Below, piece after piece: positions 52,247 through 63,125 of a DNA stretch of 64,000 nt; position 1 is the first letter of the stretch; the number at the start of each line of letters is the position of its first letter. A program made the position numbers and the translations under genes. The notes beneath the pieces are model-generated. The model was not told the DNA's origin. It saw nothing but the letters and a program-made list of their open reading frames with translations, and did not search any database. The stretch is from Incurvaria masculella. Lineage: Eukaryota; Arthropoda; Insecta; Lepidoptera; Incurvariidae. The stretch spans positions 21,215,021-21,279,020 of the forward strand of contig OX335642.1 of the NCBI GenBank assembly GCA_946894095.1, given 5' to 3'.

Positions 52247-53159
52247 AGACAAAATAGTCTTATCAATATTTAATGAAAAATAATCCGATGGCATATGAAT
52301 TTGTCATGCAAATTAAAGTAAAACGAATTAATTCTTAATATCTAAATCAAATTTACTCCAGCGACAACTTTGTATCCAGTTTTTCTCAAATTAATAGCTG
52401 CACGATTCATTGTACTCTATTGTTTATACTCTTTTTTACACAGGGCCCAAACTATTTTAATACCTTGAGCTTGAGGAAAATTTGGGGCATTGTTTCGTTT
52501 AGTTATAAACTCCACACCTGTAGTCTGTAAATACTGAGTAACTTTAAACTTGTAATGGCATGAAGCCTAATCCGTCCAAAAGAAAACATCTACTCTCTAT
52601 ATTGTGAATATTCACAAATATATATTAAAACTAAAGTTTTTATGGGGTTAAAACTACAGTTTTAACTATAGAGTATATTCTGTAGTAATCTTAAGAAAAA
52701 TCGGAACGGTTATTCACACTTTATGAACGGAGATATGTCGTATAGTACGTAAATTATGAAACTATTTTACATTTTATCTGAAATCTTACTAATGCTAATT
52801 ATTTAATCTCCTAGACTTTATTATTGTCACTATCACATATTTTCTTAATTTCAGATGTTTTCAGTTTGATCATTTTTCTCTCCGAAGCGTTTATGAATAC
52901 GGTGTAACAGTTTTCATGCTCTCTACTGTAATAGGCGATACCATAACACTTATCATACCTAGCACATGTTCTCCCCTTCTGGATATATTTAAGGTCCATC
53001 TCACATAGATCAGTGCATAACTAATAAGCAGTCATAATATTTTTTACAGTTACTTGATATGATATAAGGCAAATAATAATTATTGAAGTTTATTGTCACT
53101 ATGGGTAATAAGATAAAAAAATTAAAACATGTATGTTTAGGTAATGTTAGGTTTTTTTT
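52247..53159. other. No gene recognised
   Basis: AT-rich. A 16-bp palindrome 'ttgtgaatattcacaa' lies at 52602-52617. A 62-codon complement frame at 52811-52999 has four Cys and no known motif. It could be a small exon, but there is no supporting context. Confidence 0.35.
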
Positions 53160-53271
53160 GTATGCAACCTGACATGGATGGCAATACCTCACAACTAGCG
53201 TTATGATATCAGCCCAACACACCACATTCCCGAAGGAATTAGGTGTCATGCCAGGACCTTCCCTTTATGAT
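53160..53271 (-). mobile_element. SINE-A tail region
   Basis: Reverse 'cctgacatggatggcaatac', 'cagcccaacacaccacattc', 'gccaggaccttccctttatg'. Well conserved, then cut. Confidence 0.85.
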
Positions 53272-53628
53272 AAACATCCAATTAATACTAAATTAATGTA
53301 AGTCCTAAATTGAGTTGAATATGATTCGAGTTGAATGTGAAGTAGCCCTTATGATAGCCGTCCCGTCGACCTAACCACGAGCCCTAGCTAGACAAAGTTG
53401 CGACTCTGCTGCGTCGAAAGATTTTCTCATTATAATATTTCCAAATAATACACATATTTTTAGACCGGGATCTCTGAAAGATACATCATATGAATTGTAA
53501 AATTATTGAAATCATCGGATTATCTTTTATCATGAGTACCGGCCCGCATTGTTGTGTTTTCTCATGTGGGATGCGCCAGAACTTCATCACTTTAAATAAA
53601 CTCCGCGAAGCTCCAAAAATAATTATTT
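53272..53628. other. No gene recognised
   Basis: No feature identified. Confidence 0.4.
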
Positions 53629-53782
53629 AAAAAATTGTCCGTGTTTCCCATCAATTCCAAAGCAGCATTTATTATACAAGCAAGGTCCTGGCATCGCATA
53701 TAATTCCTTCGGGAATGTGGTGTTTAGACTAATATCAGGACATTCGGGGTGATAATAGCCATACATGTCATGTTCCATACTA
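53629..53782 (+). mobile_element. SINE-A 3' part
   Basis: 'aaaattgtccgtgtttccca', 'caaggtcctggcatcgca', 'ccttcgggaatgtggtgttt' and the tail 'atagccatacatgtcat'. Confidence 0.82.
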
Positions 53783-54154
53783 AATCTGTAAAAGTACACA
53801 CACTTACTAAATATAGTAAAATATTTGTCAATTATAATTAAGTAAGTAGATATTTCTTACAATAATTATTAAAATAATAATTAATTTCTTAATAACTTCC
53901 ACATGGAAAGAAACTTTATTTTACTGCAGTAATCGTTCAAGTGTACCTTTTTTTCGGAGGAGGTTAGCTTTCTGACAGTATTCAAACCAAAGTATGCCTC
54001 ATTCTCTAAGATCATTTACGTTATTGTTTTGTACCACTAAAATTTTACAGAAGATTTCTTTTTAGGCTTTTAGGTAAATACACTCAACACTACCATGTAC
54101 TACGTACGTTTAAAAAGGGGCATCATACTCATAGATAAATATCAAATACCTTAT
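53783..54154. other. No gene recognised
   Basis: AT-rich, nothing identified. Confidence 0.4.
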
Positions 54155-54268
54155 TTTTTTATGAAAAACCAGTATGGGTGGCTGTGCTGAGGACGAAAGG
54201 CGCTGAGAACAGCCAAATACACCTCGCCTCGCGAAACCACGCTTAGGGAGGCACCATACCGGCGGATT
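54155..54268 (+). repeat. RptE copy 2
   Basis: 'tatgaaaaaccagtatgggt', 'ggctgtgctgagg', 'cgcctcgcgaaaccacg', 'gaggcaccatacc' as in 8201-8296, plus an extra central segment. Confidence 0.65.
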
Positions 54269-54747
54269 TGTGGACTATCGCTGAGCTATCGAGCTTGTTC
54301 AAATAACGCTCGAAGGTTTAATTAATAAACGATAAAAATATGCACGTTCTCCATAAACTCATACTAATGCACGCAAAGAGATTAACAATTGTTCCCAATT
54401 CAAACAATTGGTCACATCTCGTCTGGGCACCCTCGTCGCAGCGAGCCGGCACGCCGTCGCCAGCGGCCTAGTTTCGTCACAGCTTATCTACGTCGATTGT
54501 GTTATATTGCGGCCCACTTGCGACACGCCCGCCGCTGCCGGTAACCCATCCACTCGGCGGATTAACACACGGGGCTTTACCCTAACCTAACCAAAATCGA
54601 ATGCTTGATGTATGTGTATTTCTGATGTAACTGCATTTATTGCTTTAATTAATCCAGTTACATCATTTGAGAATAGTCCCATTTCATGAATGCTTTGTTA
54701 TTTTTATTATATATAAGAATGGAACCAAGGTTAATACCATTAGGGAC
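54269..54747. other. No gene; GC-rich 54415-54570
   Basis: The GC-rich patch ends in 'accctaacctaacc' (telomere-like, reverse). A 60-codon frame across it has no motif. Confidence 0.35.
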
Positions 54748-55090
54748 ACGGCCGTAGGCAGGCATACCACACAATACCACACATACTGTCATGATAGTAG
54801 CCCAACGGATAACATTGAAACTAGGTGACATGCCTAGGACCCTTTCTTATCGCAGGGTAAATTTTTCATTGCCATTTCGATCATCTTTAATTCAATGCGA
54901 TGGTACCAACCCGGGTGTTTAACCCTACCACCTAGTAAGTAGGAAGGAGGCCTATAGTGGAATCTGAGCCACGGTAAGCGTCGACGGTTGAAACCGGATG
55001 AACCCACCCAGACCTCAGAACGCGCGCCCAGAGTTGCTTTACCTCCATATACCGAACGGTAAGGCCTCGCGCTGTGCAAGGGCGCTGTGT
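54748..55090 (-). mobile_element. SINE-A copy with 5S-like head, inverted
   Basis: Reverse body 'ctgtcatgatagtagccc', 'tttcattgccatttcgatca', 'accaacccgggtgttt', junction 'gaatctgagccacgg'. The complement of 54975-55085 then reads 'aggtaaagcaactctgggcg' and 'ggtctgggtgggttcatccg', the 5S-like wording. The 5S head is longer but more diverged than at 26240. Confidence 0.72.
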
Positions 55091-56477
55091 CGTTTCCGGC
55101 ACTTAAAAAAAATACACTCAACTTCATTTATTCCCATGCATGTCATAACGCTCTCCTTCCTTGCATACTTTCGGGGTTGTTATCATCGCCAAGTTGTAAC
55201 AAGTTTCTCCTAAGATTAGCTTTGTAGGTGAATAATGGGAGTTTTAATTTTAAAATGTAGGCTCAATACCTCCAATTGTCCCTGAGAAAAATACTCTTGA
55301 TAGATAGAGAGACAGACGGATAACGATGTGATCATATGAGTGTTATTTGTTTTCCTATTGAAGAATGAATCCCCTGAAACTAACCGACGTCGTGGTTTTA
55401 ACGATGTGTGAGTAGTTAAAGTCGTTTACACCTTTTTTTTCAAGTATGATAGCAGCATGAAACAACTAATTATAACACCCGACAGAATTGAAATCGTTTT
55501 ATCCACATCTTCCGGTGCACGGCACAACAACTTCATATGCTGTCACAACCGGTGATTGCGGGTGCCGTCCGCACGTCCACTGGCGACCGGATCGACTGTA
55601 ACACCGGCTGCGCGCGGCGGAACCCTAAAAACTTCACGCCGGGGAAAATGCAATGCGCTGTGTTTTTGTTTTTCACGCGTTTCCAGCTCACGCGTTTGTA
55701 GTTCTGACGAATAATGTGCTTTTCCGGTGGTATATGGCATCGTTGTTTAATGAATCTCTATAAAATTGTCAATAATGTGTACAATTGCAGCGCTCTTACG
55801 AAACTAATAGAATTTCGGATTCCATCACGTTTCACACGATGCAATACACTTTTTTCTTTGAGCAACACACGTACCAAAGCGGGAAAAAGAGCCCCTTATA
55901 ATGAGAAGCAGCGGTGGTCGACTGTGATATATTTTTCCACTCGCTGTTTTCGTTCAAGAAAAAAATCAAAAACATCCAATAGTTCTGTTGCATGTATAAA
56001 ATGTAATGGAGCATACATATTTTTTTTTGTATGTTGTTTTAGGTCGTCTTCTTTACAGTTATTTATTTTAATTTTTATTTCACTAATTCTCAAATAACTT
56101 CTACACCTTAACACGAGCTGTGTCATATTCACATGATTGTATTAGCACTTTAATGAACCAGTAATCTCATATCACTTCCTTTTTTGTAATTACCTATCTC
56201 CAAGTACACTTTTTCTTATTACAAATAACACCACCTTCAAAATGTATACTTATTCTTGTTTTAGTGAGGGATAGTTTTGAAGACAGATCTTTATACTTGT
56301 TACCAATTATTTCTTTGTACGAGTAACTGTGGTTTATTGTCTGCCTTTGTTTTTCCTCCAATAATAAATAAATTAAGTTGTCATTATTATCCTCCTATGG
56401 TCTTTCGGCTACTCCGGTAACTGTTTCAATTTTGAGCAACTTATAGGTCAGGGGCGATCCCCGTTCCTATCAGGCCC
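55091..56477. other. No gene; CpG-rich patch 55540-55660
   Basis: The CpG patch ('ggctgcgcgcggcgg' near 55604) is unassigned. Overlapping 60-127-codon frames at 55714-56132 on both strands lack motifs. Confidence 0.35.
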
Positions 56478-56578
56478 TACTTTCTTTCTCTTTCTGAGTT
56501 AGATAAGTACATTTTGTAAGTAATGCGAGCCATGGTTCGGAGCCCATGTGAAACTGAAGGTCCCATTTCGCTACAGGT
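56478..56578 (+). mobile_element. SINE-A 5' fragment
   Basis: 'tttctttctctttctgagtt', 'ggataagta'-like linker, 'gcgagccatggttcggagcc', 'gtgaaactgaaggtccc', then cut. Abuts the next reverse copy. Confidence 0.78.
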
Positions 56579-56893
56579 TTCTGTAACTGGACATGGATGG
56601 CTAATAAAACACCATTTTTCATGATATGAGCCCAACACACCTCATGGGAACTAGGTGCCATGCCAGGACCTTCCTTTTATTGCACAGCTACATTGAACTG
56701 GATTGAAAACACGGATAATTTTCTTTGCCACTTTGGCGATCGTTCATTTAATGTTATAGTACCAACCTGGGCGTGACTTACCCCAACACCTAGTAAGTAA
56801 GGAAGGAGACCTACGGTTTAACGTGAAATCCGAACCACGAACGACGAATCGCTTAGTCGGCTCTTACGACATGCACGGGAAGAGTTGCGGTTG
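56579..56893 (-). mobile_element. SINE-A, near full-length, 'gtaagaggcg' head
   Basis: Reverse tail 'actggacatggatggctaat' to 'cctagtaagtaaggaaggag' and the head, whose complement reads 'cccgtgcatgtcgtaagagc' then 'cgactaagcgattcgtcg'. The best example of the third head type. Confidence 0.85.
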
Positions 56894-56984
56894 ACCCAAT
56901 TGTATTGTTGCACGTGCTGTAATCAACGCAGCAAGCGTACCTACATTTCAGGAATATCTTATATCATATGAGTAAAAATGAGAC

Positions 56985-57022
56985 CGTTCGGGCACGACAA
57001 TTCCACTCGCTTCTGCTCTGTA
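56985..57022 (-). mobile_element. LINE-K scrap
   Basis: 'gggcacgacaattccactcg' and 'cttctgctctgtaaatt' match 35385-35420 of the LINE-K fragment. Confidence 0.5.
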
Positions 57023-58557
57023 AATTATTTTACTATGGTAAACACATATAATATAATAATTGCGTACATCACAAACGTATGTTGCCACATCATACAAACA
57101 CCATTTCAATTAGAACAATAATAGATTTTCCTCTCACATTTTACCTTCACTCGACAATTTTATAACGATGTTACATCACAATTGCATGCGCCTTACTGCG
57201 ACCTCACAGCGTCAGTCACTAAACGAGCCATCCATATGTGTAGTAGGAAGTAATCGGGAGAGGAACCTTGGACCGCGCGCTGTGTGACTACCACCCGGCC
57301 GCCGGTACCTTGACGGACAATTTATAGGACGCGATAGCAGCGAGGGAGGGCTTACATGCTGAGCATAGGAAAGCGGTACAGGAAAGATCTCTATACAGAA
57401 AATAGTAATGATTTTTGGAGTTTAAGGGTACTATATATTGAACATTTTATGCTCAATCATTTGAATTATTGTTAAAACTTTGCAAATAATCTATAGAATA
57501 TTCTTTCTAATTTAGGAACCAACTTTGAAATTTGTAAAATAATGTTGTAACCGCACATTCTAGAAAATATAGAAACCCTTAAAATTTTCCATCATAAGAC
57601 AAAATTATCCTGGGGCCACCAATCTAAATTCCGATGTTTTTTTTTCGCGCACCTATATAAACTAGAGCCATGTAACTTCGAATTTAGATTCTTACAATAC
57701 GGTTTTGTTTAAATATTTAGGACATCCTATACCTGCAGTTTAAGTAACCCGTAAAAGTAAAAGGTAAAGGTTAGTAAAAAGTAAGAAAAATAAACGTTTA
57801 ATCACAAGCACCTAATGTGTACTATCGTATTTTTTGAGCTTTTAAATTAGCTTGTTATTTTTTAGATAGAATTACCTGAGTAGTGTTGATATATTGTCAA
57901 ACAGGGTGGAAAAAGCCCGGACGTGTCCTTTACATGAGAACGGCTTCGACAGTTATTTTAATATTTATCCAAAGTAACCATGGGCTGCCAGATCTACTAG
58001 ACTAAAAATAGGTGCTTCGCTTTGTCCCGCTCCTCTTGTGTCACGCGAAAGAATCTATGACGCGGACTGCGAAACTTTGCCCGGATGTCAGGAACCGCTT
58101 TTGACCTGCGAGGGATTGACGAGAAGTACTGGATCGGGAAAGAGAAGAGTCTATTTTGAAGGAAGTAGTAATATTTTCGCTTTCGCTGTTTAAAGATTTA
58201 AAAAACATTTAATTTGTTTTATTTCCTATTCACTCACATGTAAGCCCAGGCTAACATCCGCGTGACATTGTCTCTGTATCGACCGGCTTACGGCCCCTCC
58301 ATACGTAACATCACATCATAGGGCTTCCTTGTAACCTTACCATTGTCCTCGGAGCGAAAACTGATCGCATAACATGTTCAGGGAAGGTGACCCGGCCCGG
58401 AAGCATCAGAAAGTTACGCTCCCCACGCAAAGTCACGTTTAAAAACAACTGTTCCAATTTGCTTGAAACTTGGTATATGTTAACGGGCACCAAATATGAA
58501 AAAAATAAAACCGTGTCAAATGAGAGCGAAAAGAAAACTTTGATAAAATGTGCTCTC
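57023..58557. other. No gene recognised
   Basis: 1.5 kb. A small GC patch at 57270-57310 ('cggccgccggtacc'). No exon or family elsewhere. Confidence 0.4.
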
Positions 58558-58820
58558 CTCGTAGCCAGTAGCATAGCGGGGACTTGCCTTGCATACCAGT
58601 TTGAATTCCCACCCCGTTTATGCACCGCTCTATTTCTCTTTTATCGAGTTGGATAAGTGCCTTCTGAATGCGAGCTATTTAATGATTCTGGAATCAATGT
58701 ATAACTTTACGTCAATGTATAACGGTCGAAGCGGCAACCAAAAATTGTCCGTGTTTTCCGTCCAGTTTAATGTAACCGTGCTCATAAAGGGAAGGTCCTG
58801 ACAAGGCACCTAATATCATG
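58558..58820 (+). mobile_element. SINE-A copy, tRNA-type head
   Basis: 'cgtagccagtagcatagcgg', 'acttgccttgcataccag', 'tttgaattcccacccc' (B box), linker, deletion in the upper body, then 'ggtcgaagcggcaacc', 'aattgtccgtgttttccgtc' and 'gggaaggtcctgac'. Confidence 0.82.
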
Positions 58821-58835
58821 GATGTACATGGATAA

Positions 58836-58960
58836 AACCACATCCACCGACAGGATATTAGCCTAACACACCGCATTTCGGAAGGAATTAGGTGCCATAA
58901 CAGGACCTTCCCTTAATGAGCACGGTTACATTGAACTGGATGGAAACCACGGAGAATAAT
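58836..58960 (-). mobile_element. SINE-A 3' part
   Basis: Reverse 'accacatccaccgacaggat', 'tagcctaacacaccgcattt', 'caggaccttcccttaatgag', 'gatggaaaccacggag'. Tail-to-tail with the forward copy just before it. Confidence 0.85.
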
Positions 58961-59996
58961 AAGAAGAATAATAATACCTGAGCGAACAACAGTAATATAT
59001 GTCTCTGACTACCCCTAATGGACGTCATGTCACGTCACTCGCAAGCGCCGTGCACTCAGCTATATCTACCTCACGAGTACCACGCGCATTCCTAGCGCCG
59101 TTTCCTAACGCCGCTGATATTTACGTTTCGTAACCATGGCAACCGCTATCCTTGGCACACTGCCTGCGCTTGGGCAAGCTCGCCTCCCCACCCCGCCCTC
59201 TCTCCTGCTGCAGCCGACGTGCCTTCGTTTCAACTGGAGCGTCGTTCGATTGGGCGCCACTGCATTGTCATACTCGTATACATGCATAGCGTTGCATTAG
59301 ACGTGAACTTTCGTATGAACGGATACATTTGATGCATTCAAATAGGAAACTGAAATACGTTCAAACTGCTACCTAGGGAGTATATCCGCAGCAGCTGACT
59401 AGACAGTCAATTCACCGCACCGACCACCGCGAGTGGATAACTCTTTTCAGCTCACTGCCAATCGACGGTTACATTATGCTTCGTGCAATAGAGGCATTGC
59501 AACGGAAGTGTTTCCAAATATATTCGCCAAAACGCTGAAATAGGCTTACAAAATTGACATCACAGTTTCACAACTTGTCAGCGGCTATTTTGTGTAGAAA
59601 TCGCATTGTGAGCACTACACAGAAATACCAACAAAACAGCGTTAAGGATGATAGAGTGTTCAGGGTGAATGAAAGATGGCTTTTCTAAGCACCTCTGGGT
59701 GTTCCGGTGGGTGGGTATTTCGGTGTACAGGTTTTTCATAAAATAAATACTTTTAGTATTATAAATGCGATAAATACATTATATACTTTCAAATTGCACA
59801 GGATCGCCTAAAATTCAAAAGTTAAGCACGCGAGTGACGGGAGGACTCGGGAGGAGGGAGGAAAGTGTCGCTGTCTCTTTGACAGTAAAAGTGTGGGACA
59901 CATTTTCCCATCTAGCTCCACTTCCGCCAAAAGCGCAACAAGAAACATAGTTCCTATACTTACCTTCAAAGGCAATTTGTTCTTTTCTTTTTTACA
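58961..59996. other. No gene; CpG/C-rich 59030-59250
   Basis: The GC patch includes 'cctccccaccccgccctctc'. No exon supported. Confidence 0.35.
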
Positions 59997-60175
59997 ACTG
60001 GACATGGATTTCTATACCACACCTATTGTCATGATATTAGCCTCACCACACGTGGGAACTAAGTTCAAACTAATATCAGCTGTATGAAAGGCACACATTT
60101 ATATTTCAGTTTCGAACATCGTTGCTTCCATGCAATGGTAGTAACCTGGGCGGGATAAATCCTACCATTTCTTGA
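59997..60175 (-). mobile_element. SINE-A copy, degraded
   Basis: Reverse tail 'actggacatggatttctata', 'ttgtcatgatattagcct', 'gggaactaag', then 'tcgaacatcgttgcttccat' and 'cctgggcgggataaatccta'. Confidence 0.75.
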
Positions 60176-60192
60176 TGAAAAAATAAAACATA

Positions 60193-60466
60193 AACAGGCC
60201 AAGTGCGAGTCGGACTCGCACACGAAGGGTTCCGTACCATCGTACAACATTTAACACATAAAATAACGTTGTTTTGGGTTTAATGTTTACTGTTTTTTTT
60301 TACCTATTTGTCGTTATAGCGGCAAAATAACTACACACTCTTTAAAAAAAATTCAGCTGCCTACCTATTACGGTTCATAAGATACAGCCATGTGACAGAC
60401 GGACGAACGGACAGCGGAGGCTTAGTAATAAGGTTCCGTTGGCACCCTTTGGGTACGGAACCCTAA
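60193..60466 (-). mobile_element. RptB copy 8
   Basis: Complete: 'aggccaagtgcgagtcggac', 'tcgcacacgaagggttccg', 'cagacggacgaacggacag', 'accctttgggtacggaaccc'. Confidence 0.92.
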
Positions 60467-60759
60467 TAAAACATCTCCTAACTGGTTCACGATCCTATAT
60501 ATAGATGATGTACTTCACCACTGTTGGTATTTGCCCCTCGATTTGCCCATGCCATTACAAAACGTTGTAATGTTGCCGCAGCGTGCCGCGCGGCCTACAC
60601 CTACCGTTTCGCTGGATTATGTCGACACGCCTAAAGGTCGATTACAGAGATATTTAGTAAGAGTTGATAGTGTGAGCATGGATCGCTTGCAGTTTCTGCG
60701 TTAGTTTAGGCAGCAAGTATAATATCATTGGTAGCTATTCGGTCGCTGTTGTTCAAAGA

Positions 60760-61288
60760 TTGATAGTGGCCCACCGAGCAATGGAGCGAGCCATGCTGGG
60801 AATATCGCTACGGGATATGGTGAGTAACCAGGCAATCCGCCGACTTACCAAAGTAGTCGATATTGGACACCGGATGGCTAAGCTCAAGTGGCAGTGGACT
60901 GGTCACGTCAGCCAAAGAAACGACAACCGTTGGAGTAACCGTGTCCTATACTGGCAACCGTGGACAGGACAACGGAGTGTGGGAAGACCACCCGCCAGGT
61001 GGGCCGACGACATCAAGTGCGTCGGCGGAAAGCAGTGGTTCCTAACCGCTGAGGGCCGGGAGGACTGGAGAAAAATTGGAGAGGAGTATGTGCAGCAGTG
61101 GACGCAAGCACGCTGGCTGACTGACGATAATTATTTACTGAATCGGGATGGTTACCCCCTGGAGAGCGGCCGCACCGCGGGGGCGGGCGGTGGGCGGAGC
61201 TCTCGCTTGCACAAGGCGCAGCGACCTTACGTAACCGTGGCGCAGCACGGCCGGCGGCGGCGCGGTGCGGCGAGCCGGCTGACGTAAC
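60760..61288 (+). mobile_element. RTE-clade LINE C-terminal fragment
   Basis: An open frame from about 60760 to a stop at 61286 reads HRAMERAMLGISLRDMV, then HRMAKLKWQWTGHVSQRND, RSVGRPPARWADDIK and DWRKIGEEYVQQWT. This is the C-terminus of RTE-type elements ('QRAMERAMLGVSLRDRI ... KLKWQWAGH-ARR ... GRRSVGRPPTRWTDDI ... YVQQWT'). Similarity ends at about 61120. The frame then continues another ~55 codons through a CpG-rich stretch that may be 3' UTR or captured sequence. 5'-truncated with no RT catalytic core left, so non-functional, though the remaining frame has no stop. Confidence 0.85.
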
Positions 61289-61410
61289 GGCCGGTCAGTG
61301 TGGTCGACGCTCTTAACCTTGACTATCACCGCTTTTGGCTTTGTCTGTCGGGCTGATCGATGTCTGGCCGGCCGGTCGCACTCTCTGAACTTTGTTTTTA
61401 TTGAAATAAA

Positions 61411-61572
61411 CTGGTACGGCTAATACCGTCGTGATATATTAGCCCAAAACGAAGGAATTATTTGTCATACTAGGTTAGGTGACCTTCACAGAACAGCTAC
61501 ATAATACAGGATTGAATACATGGTCATTGCTGCTTCGACCATCTTTCATCCTATGCCAACCATAGCATTGGA
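61411..61572 (-). mobile_element. SINE-A copy, degraded
   Basis: Reverse tail 'tggtacggctaataccgtcg', 'tagcccaaaacgaaggaatt', 'gctgcttcgaccatctttca'. Confidence 0.75.
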
Positions 61573-61603
61573 CCACTGATTCCGGGCTGACTTTTTTTAC
61601 TTT

Positions 61604-61924
61604 GTGTTTTGGATAAGTGCATTTGTTACTAATGTAACAAAATATTCCATGGATGTTTCATAAATGTTGAAAGCCATGTAAAAAATTAGGACCCCTGCCC
61701 CTACCAGTTTGGTGAGGTTAATCCCGCCCGGGTTGGTACAATAACATTGGATGGAAATATGGTGGAATCGGCAACGAAAAATTGTCCGTCCAGTTCAATG
61801 TAGCCGTGCTCATAGAGGGAAGGTCCTGGCATGGCACCTAATTCCTTCGGGAATGCGGTGTGTTTAGCTAATGTCATGAAGAAAGGAGAGGTATTAGCCA
61901 TCCATGTAAAGTCCCATTAAAAAC
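61604..61924 (+). mobile_element. SINE-A copy
   Basis: Linker 'tttggataagtgcattt', then an expanded segment, 'aatcccgcccgggttggtac', 'ggaatcggcaacgaaaaatt', 'tccagttcaatgtagccgtg', 'gggaaggtcctggcatggca', tail 'ccatccatgtaaagtccc'. Faces the preceding reverse copy. Confidence 0.85.
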
Positions 61925-62227
61925 TCTGAGCTGCGTGCCGTTGCGGTTTTTCTTGTTTTTCCCATCTATATCTATAAATTTCCTTTCTTGTTTGTCCCAT
62001 CTATAAATTTATGAGAAGAATACGATACAAACCGCCGCCAAATTTAGTAAGTGGTTGTCAAGATAAAAACGGACATAATTTGTGACAAATAGACGTAGAG
62101 ATCACAGTCCACCGATTTCATAAGAATGAATGAAGATTCCAACACAAATCGCGTTAAAATCAATGCTGAAAAAAAAACGAGATTTAGTCATCAAATCTAA
62201 AATAACAATAGTATTATCTCCCTTTTT
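61925..62227. other. No gene recognised
   Basis: AT-rich, nothing identified. Confidence 0.4.
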
Positions 62228-62497
62228 AGGGTTCCGTAACCAAAGGGTGCCAACGGAGCCCTATTACTAAGCCTCCGCTGTCCGTCCGCACGTCCGTCCG
62301 TCCGTCCGACCATCCGTCCACCTTTTACAGGGCTGTATCTCATGAACCGAATAGGTAGACAGAGTGTGTATTTATTTTGCCGTTATAACAACAAATAGGT
62401 CAAATAAAAAAATAATAACAATTAAAGGGCCCATACAAAAAAGTACTATGTTACGGAACCCTTCGTGTGCGAGTCCGAATCGCACTTGGCCGGTTTT
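62228..62497 (+). mobile_element. RptB copy 9
   Basis: Complete: 'agggttccgtaaccaaaggg', '(tccg)n' interrupted, 'gtgtgtatttattttgccgt', 3' hairpin 'gcgagtccgaatcgc' and 'acttggccgg'. Confidence 0.9.
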
Positions 62498-62836
62498 GCG
62501 ATTACATTATTCTGAAATAACACCAAGAATCATATTTAAGTAATAATATACCTTTTGAATTTAAATTTCCGCGGATGTCATGTTAAAATATAGGCGAAAA
62601 TCACTCATTATCTCATCATTGAATGGTTAAGAAATCTCAAATGGGTTTTAGCAATAAGTACTACAAATCTCCTGGCATTGAATTTTCTTTGCCTAATCGG
62701 CTCTCCCCCCTTCTTCGCTACAGCCATTGCATTCACCGAGCGGTCGGCCTTCAAGAGAAAAGTTACACAAACTGCGCTGATGTCAACAAAACTCAACGAG
62801 TTAGAACCTTATGCAAGCGTGCAAGGTCGCGCGGGG
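62498..62836. other. No gene recognised
   Basis: Ordinary spacer before the G-run. Confidence 0.35.
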
Positions 62837-62880
62837 GGGGGGGGGGGGTTGGCGGCGGGGGGGAGGGGGGTGGGGGCGGA
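62837..62880 (+). repeat. Poly-G tract
   Basis: G-runs of about 17, 7, 6 and 5 within 44 bases. Strong intramolecular G-quadruplex potential on the plus strand. Runs this long are also a common place for sequencing-length errors. Confidence 0.8.
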
Positions 62881-63036
62881 CTGTTTCATTGTACGGTTAC
62901 GATATACTACTTTGTACTTTAGTTTGTGCAAACTGTTGGCTCATAGCAACATTTGTGCGATGTTATGACACGAGATAGTCTTGTGGCATATCGAAGTGTT
63001 GGTGTTTCGGGGCATTGGATTATTCGAAAAAAATAG

Positions 63037-63085
63037 CCGTATTCTAACAATTTCACGCTGTCAGCGAGAAATTGTTAAAATACGG
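63037..63085. repeat. 18-bp near-perfect hairpin
   Basis: 'ccgtattctaacaatttc' (63037-63054) pairs with 'gaaattgttaaaatacgg' (63068-63085) with one mismatch around a 13-nt loop. Confidence 0.78.
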
Positions 63086-63125
63086 TAATCAGGTCCTTAT
63101 ATGCTGACAAGGATGCATATGGATC

